DNA of 64,000 nt from Typhlomys cinereus (taxonomy: Eukaryota > Chordata > Mammalia > Rodentia > Platacanthomyidae): the NCBI GenBank assembly GCA_023101885.1, contig JALPQD010000159.1, positions 3,565,994-3,629,993 of the forward strand, in the 5' to 3' direction. Of the stretch, positions 23,275 through 35,422 are shown piece after piece. The notes beneath the pieces were generated by a model. That model did no database searches. It saw only the letters and a program-made list of their open reading frames with translations, and had not been told where the DNA came from. How positions within the stretch are numbered: position 1 is the first letter of the stretch; the number at the start of each line of letters is the position of its first letter. A program made the position numbers and the translations under genes.

Positions 23275-24322
23275 GCTTTCTTGGCCATTTTCCGTGGGTT
23301 TGTTCTGGTTGGAGTCTAGAGTCACGGGGTGAGGCCCGGCTGGACTGCGCGCGCGACCTGACCGGCAGAGCAGGGTGGGGTGAAAGGGCTGCATTCCATG
23401 ATTGTTAATGCCGCAAGCATTACAGGCTGTGAATCTTCCTTCTTTAACCTTTATTAAAATTTTAACTGTATTATCAGCATATTTAAGATATTCATGTGCA
23501 GTCAACTTTGTGGAATCAGTTCTCTTCTTCAACCCTTATGTGTATCTCAGCGATCAGCTACAGGTTATCTCGCTTGGTTAGCAAATTATTGCCTCTACTT
23601 GTCCATCTCGTTGTCCCTCAACTTTCGTTAAATTATAACTTTTGCAAGAATTCATCAACAAACAGATCTAGTATAACTTGACTTGTAAAACTACATGAGT
23701 TTTAAAAAAAATTTTGAAAAAATTGAATTTATGTAGTTAAAAATTAAGTTCATCAATTTATAAAAAATAATTCTTAATGTGAAGTGAAAATCTTTAAATT
23801 TTCTGAAAGTAAACTTGTGAGAAAATTTATGTAAACTTTGGTTTTAGAGATCAAGATCTTTTTAGATACATTTCCAAATAGCACATTAAAAAATTGCTAA
23901 ACAGAATGTCATCATAATGAAAATCTCTGCTTTATCTAGCAGTGCGATAATTTGCCTCTAGAATCATGAGGATCTAAACCTTAAAATCTATAAATGCAAC
24001 CTCTGCAAACTCGAAAGGAAAACATGTAGATCTTCTTCCATAGTACTCACTTAAGAATTATGGCATACAACAGTGCTTAAACCTAATGCGTTAGAGGCAG
24101 AAGTTCATTAAACATACAGAAGGAGATGTGTTGATGGAGACAGACGTAGTGAAGCTCTGAACCCCTTCACGTCAGTCCAAAATCTAACAATGTCAGCAAC
24201 TATCAGGATCTGTAATTCCTGTGACTCAAACTGTCTTCTATAGTTTTCACAAAAAAAGCCTAGTGAAATAAAAGCTAAATCTCTGCTTTTCAGAGGTATA
24301 TCAAAAAGGAATTTCTATTTTT

Positions 24323-24704
24323 TTATTTAATACATTTTTATTATTATTTCAGCTCATACAAACTTAATAAGTACACCAGTTCCCTCCCTCCCTCCTACCC
24401 CCAGAACCCCCTACTCTCCTTCCCCTCACCCCTCCCTCCCCATCCCCCAGTGCCTCCCACCCCAATTCCCAGAGAGTCCTTTCTTGTGGATGCCTGACTC
24501 TCCTCTGAGCCCTCCTCTCAGATGACGTACAAGGACCCAGTTGCATTTCCCTGAATCCTTTCCCGTATTCCCCTTAAGCATAGGCTCACTACTGTAGCTG
24601 CCAATCCCTTGCCTCCAAGGATCTTGGTGCCTTTAGCAGATGCTAGACTTTGTGAGGTCAATAGTGTGCTGGACATTGCGCAGGGCATGCAAAGTCCAAT
24701 TATG
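24323..24704 (-). mobile_element. L1 3'-end fragment (3' UTR only)
   Basis: This 382-bp copy of the same L1 3' UTR includes AATAAAAATG on the - strand, the GCTCATACAAACTTAATAAG segment on + and the C-rich polypurine strand at 24380-24445. It is flanked by GGAATTTCTATTTTT at 24308-24322 and 24705-24719. It is heavily 5'-truncated. Confidence 0.92.
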
Positions 24705-24779
24705 GGAATTTCTATTTTTAAGCCATGGTAGAGTAATAATCTGCTCCTGAAACAACCAGGAGCAAACAACCTTGTGAAA

Positions 24780-25200
24780 AACACTGAAAGAGACTCTTTA
24801 TGGTTGATATTAGACAGAAGGGGAGCTTCTTTACCCTACAATTTACTAATTGATACCCCACCCAGTAAGTATAACATATTGCCAGTAAAGGCATCCTCGA
24901 AGAATCCTAGTTTGCCACACATACAAAAAGTAGGAGGAAAGTTGACTGAAAAAGAGAAAACATGAGTTGGGACAGATGAGAGGTATGAAAGAATATTAGG
25001 GACTTAAAACTCATAAATTCATTGTATTATGTATGAAAGTGATAAAGAATTAAAAAAATAAAAAATGCAACAAATCAAGGAATGGGAGAAAATACTTATA
25101 AAACCTATGTGATAAATGACTCATCAAAATATGGAAATATTCATATAAAATATATCAAAGAACCATAAAATATGTTTGTGAAATGTATATGGGATGACAG
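24780..25200 (+). mobile_element. Relic L1 sequence
   Basis: Purine-rich text ends in AAAGAATTAAAAAAATAAAAAATGCAAC near 25070. It is followed by CAAGGAATGGGAGAAAATACTTAT, which parallels the L1 ORF2 segment 'WEKI' seen in the young copies. It is old and unreadable as protein. Boundaries are uncertain. Confidence 0.45.
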
Positions 25201-25310
25201 GTAAAAATGTATACAAATTATTTTTAAAAGAAGCTAATTATATATCTAATGCACTGCTTAGGGTAATTTCACTGGTACTTCAAAACAAAAATATTTCAAT
25301 CCATTAAATG

Positions 25311-25367
<57 letters not shown>

Positions 25368-26504
25368 GTGTATATGTGATCAATTGTTTTAAATAACTTT
25401 GCAACTTAATGAACTTGAGCACACTCAAAATACACATATATTTAGGATCACTTAATTTACCACTGTCAGGTATTAATTTTGTTTAACTACTTGCTGAACT
25501 TCTCTAAACTGAAACTTTAACACTTGTAAAAGGTTAGGAAAGCAGTTAGTTTTCTTAGCAGATGGTAAAAAACAAGTTTTACTACATAAGAAGTTTAAAA
25601 GTTCTACTTCATAGCAAATCATCGATACTATTAATTATTTCAAGTAAGTTAGTTAATACATGTTGTTTTCAATCATTTTAGAAAATCGGTCAAATTAAAG
25701 TAAAATTACCAAGTGTTAGTTTCAACTTTACATGGCCAGCTTTAAGGGAGTCATCTATTTTATGGATTCTGACTTTTGGATGGGTTCTAGTTTATGATGG
25801 CACTAGATTCCAGAGGGGGGGTACCTTTGAATTTCCTGTTATACTCAAAAGTTTTCACTTGAGTGGTGAGAGGAATTTATGCACGATTAGTTCATTTGCA
25901 TTTATTCATGTATTGTGCTACTAGAAATAAGATAAAAGGTTAATTAGTTTCCCCTATGAAAATCAATTGAACAGATTTAGCGTCTCATGAATCACAAATG
26001 TTGCTTCTGCATGGATGGGTTGCTCATTAGAGCTGCAGAATTGTTCAGATTCTATTAATGCAGGCAACTTCTTTTGGAGAACCAGAATCAGAAAGCATAA
26101 TGGGATGGGTCTTCATCTTTGCACCTGCACATTTTTTGTGTATTTTTGGCATGGATGAGTCCATAGAAGCTACTTGCAGGTTAATGGAAGTAGGCCTGCT
26201 CTAAGCAGTTGCAGGTGTCTTGGCCATGCAGCCTTTGAAAGCTCGATGTCCTTGCATGACAGAAAGTCTTTAAGGCAACTCATTATTTGCTCTCTGAACA
26301 GTTTCATGAAATGAGACCCACAAAAGATTAATTTCTTTCACAATGTTATAGTTGAGAAAGGAATGGCCATGATGTAGGGAGGATGGGCATAGTTATGGCA
26401 CCACACTGTGTTAACTGAGGATTCTATTTTCTAGTTAAGGAAGTTAAAATGAATGACAGTTTCTTGAAATGAGAACTTCCACCTGCAACATATATTTGCT
26501 TCTC
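25201..26504 (+). other. Unique intron
   Basis: Apart from the TA/TG microsatellite, no repeat is recognised. 25740-26420 is high-complexity, includes an octamer-type CATTTGCATTTATTCATG at about 25895, and may hold conserved non-coding sequence. Confidence 0.4.
25310..25372 (+). repeat. (TA)n(TG)n compound microsatellite
   Basis: TATATATATA followed by (TG)n at 25321-25359, then TATGTATGTGTGTATATG. Confidence 0.95.
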
Positions 26505-26800
26505 ATATTAAAATAATTTTAATTTTTTAATTCTAGATACTTTCATACATTAATAGAATCATTTTTAATCCCTTATTACCCAATCCCATGTCTGCTTCTC
26601 TTTCACTTTATACCTTCTCCTTTCTAGCCAGTGCTTCTCTCTTGCTTACACACTTCTTCATATGTTTTCACTGGTTGTCATGTGGAGAAGTCAGTACTTG
26701 CTGAAGCATGGATGACTTATCAGTTAATAAATTGTTCAATAAGGAAGCTCCCCTTTTCTTGTCTGGAATAGTTTTAATTGTTGATCAGAGAGATATGCTT
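26505..26800 (-). mobile_element. Relic L1 3' end
   Basis: T-rich start (TTTTAATTTTTTAATTC), then pyrimidine-rich sequence on + (CTCTTTCACTTTATACCTTCTCC), then non-repetitive text. The pattern is that of an antisense L1 3' UTR. Judged by composition only. Confidence 0.35.
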
Positions 26801-27499
26801 TGCCATCATTACACTTGTGGCAAGAAAGCATTGATAATTTCATTAGAATATCAATATTAGTGACTGTGCAGGTTTTGTTTATTTACATTGTAAAAATGGA
26901 AAGGGCTTTGGCTGCAGATTTTACAAAGTTCCCTTTTGTTATTGTCTTTTGTTGTTTATTTTAGTATTCACTTAACAGGTTTCTTTCCTTTATTAAAATT
27001 TCAAACACATATGTATCATCAAAATATGTTATTTATTTTGAGTTTTAGGAGACAAAAGCTGTGGTTGTGGTATAGCTCAGGATTTGAATGCTTGCCTAGA
27101 AAACCCAAATTGCTGTGCTTAGTCTTAATTATGCCAAAAAACATTAAAGTGTAATCTAAGTTCAGAAGCACTAATCCATGCATTTATCTTTGTCACACAT
27201 CTTACCTTAATATCTCATCAATCCTTCTTCAAGAGACAGCTGGCACTCACAGTTCTCATTTGTTTTTCTTTTACTTGCAAAGGAATTCATTTTTGCTGCA
27301 TTTATTTATTTCCCTTTTATTTTTGCTGCTTTAATTTTTGATGATGAAATCAACAAAATATGTACCATTTAAATATATTCTTGGTTCAGAACTTTTGCCT
27401 TTTTATTATTGATATTTTTGTTAATGCAAGATTATACATAATATTTTTTTCATTCAAATCATTTAGTCTTTTTAATTGTATCATTTTATCTTAATTTTC

Positions 27500-27782
27500 T
27501 TTTTCAATAACATATGTTATGTGCATGTGAGTATGCTTCATGTGGGAGGGTGAATGTGCTTGTGAATGTGCATTTTTATGAGCCCGGGACTCTAACCTAG
27601 AGCATGCCAGTAGAGCTCGTCTGGCCAGTCAACCTGCTCTGGGGATTCCCAGTTTCTGCCTTTCAGGATTAGAATTACAGAAAAGCCACCATGCTCATAG
27701 GACATTTTACATGGGATCTGCAGATCTGAACTCAGGTCTGTTTTCTTGTGAGGCAACACTCTGAGCACCATCTCCTAACCCA
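27500..27782 (-). mobile_element. B3-like SINE relic
   Basis: CCAGTCAACCTGCTCTGGGG, TTTCAGGATTAGAATTACAG, AAAGCCACCATGCTCA, GATCTGAACTCAGGTCTG and ACCATCTCCTAACCCA are B3 landmarks in reverse order. Confidence 0.65.
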
Positions 27783-29029
27783 CTATTTGCCTTTATTTAA
27801 TTTCAGTAGGATCGGTCAGATACATTTATGAAACTGAAAATATTGCTTGTGTTTTCATCATGCAGGTGGATTAAAAATTTTTTCAACTCTTCACTTTAAA
27901 AAATTGCATTAAAATTTATGACATTGCTAAAATCTTCTTAAATGCATTTGTGTACAATTACTGATTGTATGATTTTGTAGAGTTGATTACAAATTTCCCA
28001 ACTGCAGTAATATATAATTCTAACAATCATTATTCATATGATATTATAACTAATTTTCTTATACTTCAGTTTTATGTCAGCATTTACTATTTGCAATAGT
28101 TTTCAAGCCATTTTATGACTTTTACCTGATATTATTATATATGTCTGTAACAATATTTAAATTTTTGCCAGAAAAAACTGTAAAGATAGTTGCAACAACA
28201 TAGAATTTTTGCTTTAATAACAGAACTACAACTTTATGTAAAAGCAGTAGCCATAATCTAGGGAAAAATCACAGAAGTTTTAATACAAATGACAAAACAT
28301 CAAGAAGACTTAAAATACTTTTTATTTTATTAAATAGTATTTAAAGAATAAAAATACTTAGAAAATGATTATGCCTATCAGTTTTCATCAAGTGTTATAA
28401 AAATAACTAAACAAAACCTCCAGAAAATCTAAGGTACTAAATCTCACCACTGTGCTGTAGTTTCTTCATTTCCTGGTCAAAATATGCATTTTGATGTCTA
28501 ACCCTTGAATAAATTAGATTTCCAGGACTGAAATTTTCCTTATATTATCTCACTCAATCCTTCTTAAATCAGAATTTAATCCTCCTAAAGAATATAGGCT
28601 ATAGTTATGTTACCAGCCAGACTCCAACTCACATATATAAAAGAAAAAAATTTTTTATAATTATAGAGTTTATGAGAGTCATAGGTTCGCAGACAGGTTG
28701 TTTGAGGCCCCTGATAGAGCAGGGTCTTTCTCTCAAAATACTAAGAAGTAGTGTCCCAAGATTCACTAATATTATCTGTATACATTTGCATTCACATATG
28801 CAGGCATTTATGAATCTAAACATGCATTTGCATCTTTATTATAAATTACTCATCAATTTCAATATGTTTTTCCAAGATTGAAAGCAAATCATTATCTTTG
28901 AAATGATTATTATCTCACCAAAAAGGTTTATGGATTAGCGGAAATCATAGCCACCATCAAAAAGTTGGACACAAGACAGAAATTTCCCAGTTAAAATAGC
29001 CGGGTAGGAGAACATTTGTCAAATCTGCA
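27783..29029 (+). other. Unique AT-rich intron
   Basis: Nothing recognisable beyond AT-rich single-copy-looking sequence. Confidence 0.5.
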
Positions 29030-29600
29030 TCTTTTTATTATCCTACTTTTCTTTATTAATAGATTGTTATCTTTGACAATTTCATATATGTTTACAAGCA
29101 TTCCGTTTGCTCTCTGTAAATCTTCACTTCCCACTTTCCACACTCCCCTTTCCACTATGCCCCTTTCCCTTCAAATATTCCATCTACTTTCATTCATGTC
29201 CTTTAGTGTAAAATGGGTTTAGCAAATCCACCCTATGTTAATATACAGGATGTAGCAATGGAGTCTATTTGGCTTCTCTTCATGCACAAACTGGAATATT
29301 TTTTGTGCCCGTCCCTGACTGCTGGTTGTTAATTAATTGTTCATTAGTGCTTTATTAGGCCCTGTGGGTTTGTCCTGAATTTATAACAGGTCATTGGTCA
29401 TGTAGGTCCCCAGTCGGCTTAATCTCTCTCCACCTCACCACATTATTGTGGGTCTATGATTACTATAGTCAGACCAATTTTGGAGGACTGCATTTAATAG
29501 TCCTCTTCTGACTCTTACATACTGTCAAACCCTTTCCTGCAGATGTAACCTTCATGGTTAATATCCATGCCATGGTGAACAATGAATCCTCAACCTTCAT
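29030..29600 (-). mobile_element. Relic L1 3' UTR
   Basis: A pyrimidine-rich start on + (CCACTTTCCACACTCCCCTTTCC, 29129-29151) is followed by text of L1 3' UTR type (TCCTGAATTTATAACAGGTC and nearby). The likely orientation is -. No ORF2 is recognisable. Confidence 0.4.
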
Positions 29601-30618
29601 TTATTCTTGTTATCTTGTGCAACACTAGCTGTCTTCATTCAAGTTCTTTCCTTAAGGATGCAAGTTGCCCTTGTATACACAATCTACATCTTCTTAATAT
29701 GAGGGATTAAATGTAAATACCAAAAATGAGAAGATTTTTGAGAATTCTGCCTTTAAATTTCATGTCAGACAGGAATAGATTAATTACTGAGAAAAAGGGA
29801 AGATCTCATACATGTCAAATTTCTCAGATTAAGCCTTTCTTCTTTATTGACAATAAAGAATGTTGTATTAAAAGGGGACACTTGTCCTACTGTAAGGAAA
29901 CAGATATACAATGTTGAAGAAAATGTGAAGTATAGAAAAGCCTCTGAAAATGGAAAAGTAATCAATAAAGAGAGATGTTTGTGCCCAAATGGATTGCCTT
30001 TGGCTCAAAAGTACTCATGATAAAAGTCAATACTATTTCATAGTGTGGCTAAATTCTTCCCCATGGGTATGAGGAATGGCAATTTCTAGTTAGATTGAAG
30101 ATGGCTTCAAATTATGATTGTGATGCATGCCATTTGTTATGTGACTATGTGGCTTTGTGAGAGTAGGAGTAGAGATCAGAACTTGACATAATGTATCTTT
30201 TTCTATCACTCTCTACAGTTTTATTTTTGAGTTGTAGGTGGCTGTTTATGTGTATGTGGGCATTGTAAAATATAAGGAGATCTCTAACAGGTGCAAGAGG
30301 GAATAATAGGGAGAAATGTTTAAAAAGAAGGAAAATGATGAGATAGGGACTAGGACGGAACAGGGGAATAGCAAATAGCACTAAAACTAGACAGAGATCT
30401 CCTATATTATAATTAGATAAAAATTACTTGCTTTTCATAAAAGAACATGGACAGATATACTCTACACAAGAGAACACAGAGAGAAAAAAGGTAAGGCTAA
30501 TGAAAAAATGTCCAACGATGCTCCTGTCAGAAGTCATAGGCTATAAAACAAAATTCCCAGTACCATGCACATGATAACTCCTAATTAACTATTGGTCAAA
30601 GAGGTCTCAAAAGTCCTC
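29601..30618 (+). other. Intron with no clear element
   Basis: No exon or young repeat. The last few hundred bases may be old L1-type sequence beside the + strand L1 tail. Confidence 0.45.
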
Positions 30619-30637
30619 AAAAGAGTAGAAGTGTGTA

Positions 30638-31658
30638 ATGATACAATCAAAGATAAATCTCTGTAATATCCACTATAATCATAAAATATTATAAACAGCA
30701 GGGAAAAGTAAAGAAGAACTAAAAAGAAATGAGATAAAAGAACACTATTCAATAGAAAAATTGGGCCACGGTCATGTACTGCATGTAAAAAGCAAGACAT
30801 CTGAAGTAGCTCACTCTCACTTCCCTTCCTGTTCACTTGGAACTGAACAGGCTTGATCTCCCCAGTCAGGGAAGGGATAGGACTGGCAGTGAGATGGAAA
30901 CCAGCCGGAAAATGGGAGACTGACCGCTCTCACTGCTGTGTCCTATTCTTATTCCATCTACCTTTGAGTTTCTTCTTATATTAAGATCTTCATTTAAACA
31001 GTCTTTTATCGTTGGTTAGGAGATGACAACCAATCAGGACACAGCCATGGGCAGTGCAGGTATAGCAAAACCGAAAACAACAACAAACCATAGTTCAGAA
31101 CACTAAAGACCCTACAATATTCACCCGGAGCCAGACTGGCCAATCACTTCCCATACTACAGCTCAAGGAACCTTGAGAAGAGGGGGCGGCAAGATTGTAA
31201 GAGCCTAAAGATGGGGTGGACCAAAGATATGCAAGATACTCCACATAAGTCAGGGCTGCAGCAGCAGTGATATAACCACAGTGTGATTGGACCTTGCCTG
31301 ACCTGTACAATGGCTGACATATCAACATATCCCCAAGTCTAGCACTGGATCATAGGAGTGAGGGCTTCAGGCAGTAGGATCCTTAGAGGCAAGGGTTAAA
31401 CAGTCACAATAGCGTTTCCCCAACCTATGCCACTGGTCCTGAACACCTACTAGTATAGACAACTCAAAGGAAATTTCGGTGCCCACATAATCAGACGCTC
31501 TGGAGGATAGGAGGGAGAAAGCAGGGAGAACCGAGGAGGGAAGAAAATGAGTTGAGGGGTGGAAGGAGATGGGAAGTGGGAACAATGGGGAAGGGAGGTG
31601 GGAGGGAGAAAAAGGGGAGTACCTATTGAGCTTGTAATTACAAAAAAAAAAGGAATAA
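30638..31658 (+). mobile_element. 5'-truncated L1 3' end, + strand, older subfamily
   Basis: A purine-rich stretch at 31500-31620 (GGAGGGAGAAAAAGGGG and similar) runs into GTACCTATTGAGCTTGTAATTACAAAAAAAAAA, an L1 3' UTR end and tail. The 19-bp AAAAGAGTAGAAGTGTGTA occurs at 30619-30637 and again at 31659-31677, giving an insertion of about 1.02 kb. Upstream text such as GATGGGGTGGACCAAAGATATGC is the sense-strand relative of the 3' UTR in the antisense L1s, but diverged. No ORF2 remains. Confidence 0.78.
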
Positions 31659-31677
31659 AAAAGAGTAGAAGTGTGTA

Positions 31678-31850
31678 GAAGATAGCACGATATATGCCTG
31701 TGGAGTCCTATGGATGACTTTAGGAATTATCCTGGATTGTTATTGCTTTGATTTTTGGTTTTCCAGGCTCTGTCTTATAAAGACATCTGAATTCAGGTCC
31801 TTTTGTTGCAAAACAAAGGCTTTAACCACTGAGACATCTTTCCAGTCCCC
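31678..31850 (-). mobile_element. CA-tailed SINE relic, missing its repeat end
   Basis: ATGCCTGTGGAGTCCTATGG, AGGAATTATCCTGGATTG, GAATTCAGGTCCTTTTG and CATCTTTCCAGTCCCC are the family landmarks on -. It starts directly after the 3' target duplication of the + strand L1 at 30638-31658, which probably inserted into its edge. Confidence 0.7.
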
Positions 31851-31887
31851 ATCTCCTTTTTTTAAGATAAATAATTTGATTTTTTAA

Positions 31888-32068
31888 AAAATTTATTGTG
31901 CATGTGGGTTGTGGTGGCTTATGCATGCAAATATACTTGGGTAGAGCTAAAAGAATACCTTTCAGGAGTTACTTCTCTAACTGCACAATGTGTGTTCCAG
32001 GAATTGATTCCAAACCACCAAATTTGGTGGAAAACATCTTTTCTTTCTGAACCATCTCACTGGCCTTC
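31888..32068 (-). mobile_element. B3/B2-type SINE relic
   Basis: TGTGTTCCAGGAATTGATTC and GAACCATCTCACTGGCC are the body and head of this SINE group on -. Strongly diverged. Confidence 0.5.
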
Positions 32069-32127
32069 CACCATATGTTTTGTGTAGGAGTCTGTCACCT
32101 GACCTAGAACCTATCTATTAGACTAAG

Positions 32128-32285
32128 CTCCCATGGGGTTGTTATACAACTAGATGATTGAGAACTTGCATAGCTTGCATGAGGTCTTAGGTTCAATAAC
32201 CAGCCCTTTAAAATTAAACTGAAAGCAGCAAAATTCAGGTAAGTACCAATAGGTATATTATGTATCCTTTTGTCTTTTTCCATTG
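32128..32285 (+). repeat. 158-bp direct duplication, copy 1 (contains an ID-like SINE)
   Basis: CTCCCATGGGGTTG ... TTTTTCCATTG. The start looks like a decayed ID SINE (tRNA-Ala type) with GTTCAATAACC as B box. It is nearly identical to 33189-33346: I see two differences (C/A and G/A). Confidence 0.95.
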
Positions 32286-33188
32286 GCTGACTCAAGAGCT
32301 TGATAGATTTGCTAGTTCTCACTTCTTACAATCTCCATACTTGCAACCAGCACTGGAATCACAGATGTGAGACTTTTGTACCTCCTCTGGGATCCAAAGT
32401 CAAGTATTCTTGTTTGTGCAGGAATTGCTCTACTAAGTCAGTCCAATCATTAGCTCCAGTTTCAATTTGTATATAAATATTTTATTCTTGAGAGACAGGC
32501 TAGAAATGCCATTTTAGGATCAAATGACCTTTATTTTTGATCATGAAGTTACACTGTAAAGGAAATACTTCCAATTTCCCCTCTACTTCTCTGTGGCATA
32601 AGTAATCCATTTCTAAATCCAATTGCTGCAATTTTAAAATCACATTTTTACACTTACCATATTCCTTGCCTTTAGGTAAGAAATCATGCCTAAAGATGGT
32701 GAATTTCTGGATCATGTTTCATTTGTCATGCTATGTCCCAAACCCAAACTGTGGTTAACACATGGTTTCTGTTCAATGATTGTTTCTGGTCAAAATATTT
32801 AACTAGCTGGACATCTGTGTTCATCTACAGCTTAAATTCCAGTTCTCTAATTTATTTCTTGGCTTCAATGACATTTTATTGGATGTTTCTGTGAGAGTCA
32901 CAATTAACTCTGTATCCATTTTAGCCAATCAAATCATACATGCTTATCAAATTTTATTTCTGCTTCTCAGATCAATGCAATCCTTAACAAATATTTAAAT
33001 GAAAAAGTAGATATAACATAATACATGTCTAAAATGGTTTATGGAACATTCTGATTTCCTTGTTCAGTTGCAGAAACTTGAAATTGTATGTGCACAAATC
33101 TACATGTCTGACTGATAGACATGGGTCAATTTATTCAATATATGTGAGTTCAGTGGTTTATTAAATAGCTAATACATTTTATAAAATA

Positions 33189-33346
33189 CTCCCATGGGGT
33201 TGTTATACAACTAGATGATTGAGAACTTGCATAGCTTGCATGAGGTCTTAGGTTCAATAACCAGCACTTTAAAATTAAACTGAAAGCAGCAAAATTCAGG
33301 TAAGTACCAATAGATATATTATGTATCCTTTTGTCTTTTTCCATTG
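33189..33346 (+). repeat. 158-bp direct duplication, copy 2
   Basis: Same length and sequence as 32128-32285 apart from two bases, shifted by 1061 bp. Flanks differ from copy 1 at once on both sides. No A-tail and no target duplication was found, so it did not arise by retrotransposition of the SINE. Confidence 0.95.
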
Positions 33347-34635
33347 ATGTGATTAATCTCAGTAATTTAAGGATAACTTAAAAAGTACCATTGTTTTAAA
33401 ATATGGGTTTATTATTTAATAATTTTTTCTCCTAGTGTTTTTGTTAATAATAAATGCACTATGATTTTAAAATTCAAAATGTATCATAAGTATAAAGCTT
33501 GTGATATAGATATATTTGTGTGCAGTTGCTTTGAGGGGATAGGAACTATCAGAGGGAAATGTGGATGAAAATGGATTTGCAGTGAAGTCAATAACTGTAG
33601 GAACATTCTGCTATTATGTACAGTTCCTGATTATGACTGTCACCTAAAGTAAAATATCAGAATCTTAGACATTTCAAAGTATTCTTTCATACTCAAAATA
33701 TTGATTCATTTTTTGTAGCATGGTGGTGTTTTATGGAAATATTTATCACTTTATCACTTATGTATATGTAATATCCTACCATGATCACATAAAAAGATAA
33801 GATGATCGCTTTAAACATTCCTGCTTATTCTCCCATTACAATTTGCATGTTTGTATAATATATGCAAATTACCTACAGTATTATACTGAGATTCATAAAT
33901 TATAAAAACTTATGATTCTTTGGCATCCACTTGAGTAGTAATGTGTTTGTATACACTAGTGAAAGCAACTCAGGCATTCAATATGTATACAGCATGGCAA
34001 ACACACATTAAGTTTAAAATTAAATGTAGCTACTCAGAAATACAATAAAGTTTGCTTAATGGATAAAATAGTTTACATTTTTTTAATTTAATAAGATCTA
34101 AATGAAATTAAACAAAATAATTTCTCTGCTATATTAGTGAAATTTACAGACTAATACATTAAATTGTAATTCATGGATGACATTTGAGCATTTATAGGTT
34201 TAGAGAACACAGATTCAAGGAACAAGTATATCATGTTACTACCATAGGAAATTTACTTTCTAATCTCTAAATATTCTGGTTATTCTGTTAGTTATTAGTG
34301 TCTATGTAGATAGATTCTTATTTGTCTACACTTGCCAACAACATGTGGAACTTTTTAAAAAAGCTAGCTTTAGATCGTACATCACTTGTTTGTCCTAAAG
34401 CATTTTATTTTTATATTGAAACTGTAAATTTCTTTAAGGAAATTCACAGTTGTTTCTGCAGCAGCAATAATTGGGCATATTAGTTAGAAGCAAAAAATAA
34501 AACATTTAATGGAGCATGGAGACTATAATTATTAAAGAAATAATTTTAATATGCTTTATTACTGTGAAATCATATTCTTATAAGAATGGCCATCAACAAT
34601 CTGCAATACTTACTCTGAAAATGTGAAAGTTATGT

Positions 34636-34700
34636 ATTTATATATATAGATTTATAGATCTATATATAGATTTAGGCATATATATAGGGATATATATTAG
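34636..34700. repeat. AT-rich palindromic tract
   Basis: TATATATAGATTTATAGATCTATATATAGATTTAGGCATATATATAGG-type sequence, partly self-complementary around TAGATCTA. Confidence 0.75.
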
Positions 34701-35369
34701 GGAAATATTCTCAACATCTTTCATTGCCTCACTCTTTCTCATATAGTCCAAAACTCTTCAAGCCCCATTACGTATTTTATTTTTTGCTTCTAACTAACAT
34801 GCCCCTTTATTGCTCTGCAGAAACAAAACAAATTGTGATGTTCCTTAAAGAAATTTACAAATCATCATGAAACCATTATATTTGGCCAGGGATGAAACAG
34901 AGATTAATGAATATTATGGTTTAATCAGACATTGGAATCACAGTTTAATATTTACAAGTAGTCCTGTTCACCAACTACTAGAGGTTTTTATTCTTAAAAT
35001 GAGCAAATCTTCTTATTTCCATTCATTAACATAAACTTTTCCAAATTTGCTTCCAGTTTTAAATCATCATCTTTACTCTCCATATTTATGGATTCCACAT
35101 CCATGGGTTCAGACATTTCTGAGCTGAAAGTATTTGGAAAGTAATTGTGTCTGTATATTTGTTTTATTATGGCTAATAATTATAGTTATTCCCTTAATTC
35201 TACAACAACTACATATGTAATATTTTCATGTGCAATTAAGCACAGTTTAAAGAGTATATGACTGTGTGCGAATATTATGACATTTCATGAGTTACTTGAA
35301 CACCCATGAATACTGTTGTAGTTACTGTGCATTGTTGTTGATAAAATTAGGACAAAACAATTTAAGGGA

Positions 35370-35422
35370 TTTCTGCTTGTCTCAGTGACAAAGCTTTGGT
35401 TTTCAAAGCTTTCCTCTAACTC
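35370..35422 (+). repeat. 52-bp inverted duplication, arm 1
   Basis: TTTCTGCTTGTCTCAGTGAC, then ACAAAG-type spacer bases, then CTTTGGTTTTCAAAGCTTTC and CTCTAACTC. It is the reverse complement of 36347-36398 except for about 4-5 central bases. Confidence 0.95.

Larger units (their letters stand above)
17403..23392 (-). mobile_element. Near-full-length L1 (LINE-1), antisense to CSMD3
   Basis: About 6 kb of L1 lies on the - strand. The 3' end is at 17403, as T-rich sequence on + (A-tail of the element) next to a purine-rich 3' UTR. ORF2 and ORF1 follow, and then a short CpG-rich 5' UTR remnant up to 23392. An 11-bp repeat, ATTCCATGATT, flanks the element at 17392-17402 and 23393-23403, which fixes both ends. 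The 5' UTR is only about 118 bp, so it is probably slightly 5'-truncated. Both ORFs carry frameshifts and stops, so it cannot move itself. It closely resembles the copies at 13827-16339 and 24323-24704, so all belong to one relatively young lineage. Confidence 0.93.

Noticed and set aside
23275..23532. Extension of the L1 ORF1 reading frame upstream
   Set aside because: It crosses the L1 5' junction (23392) fixed by the target duplication, so the upstream part is flanking DNA read by chance.
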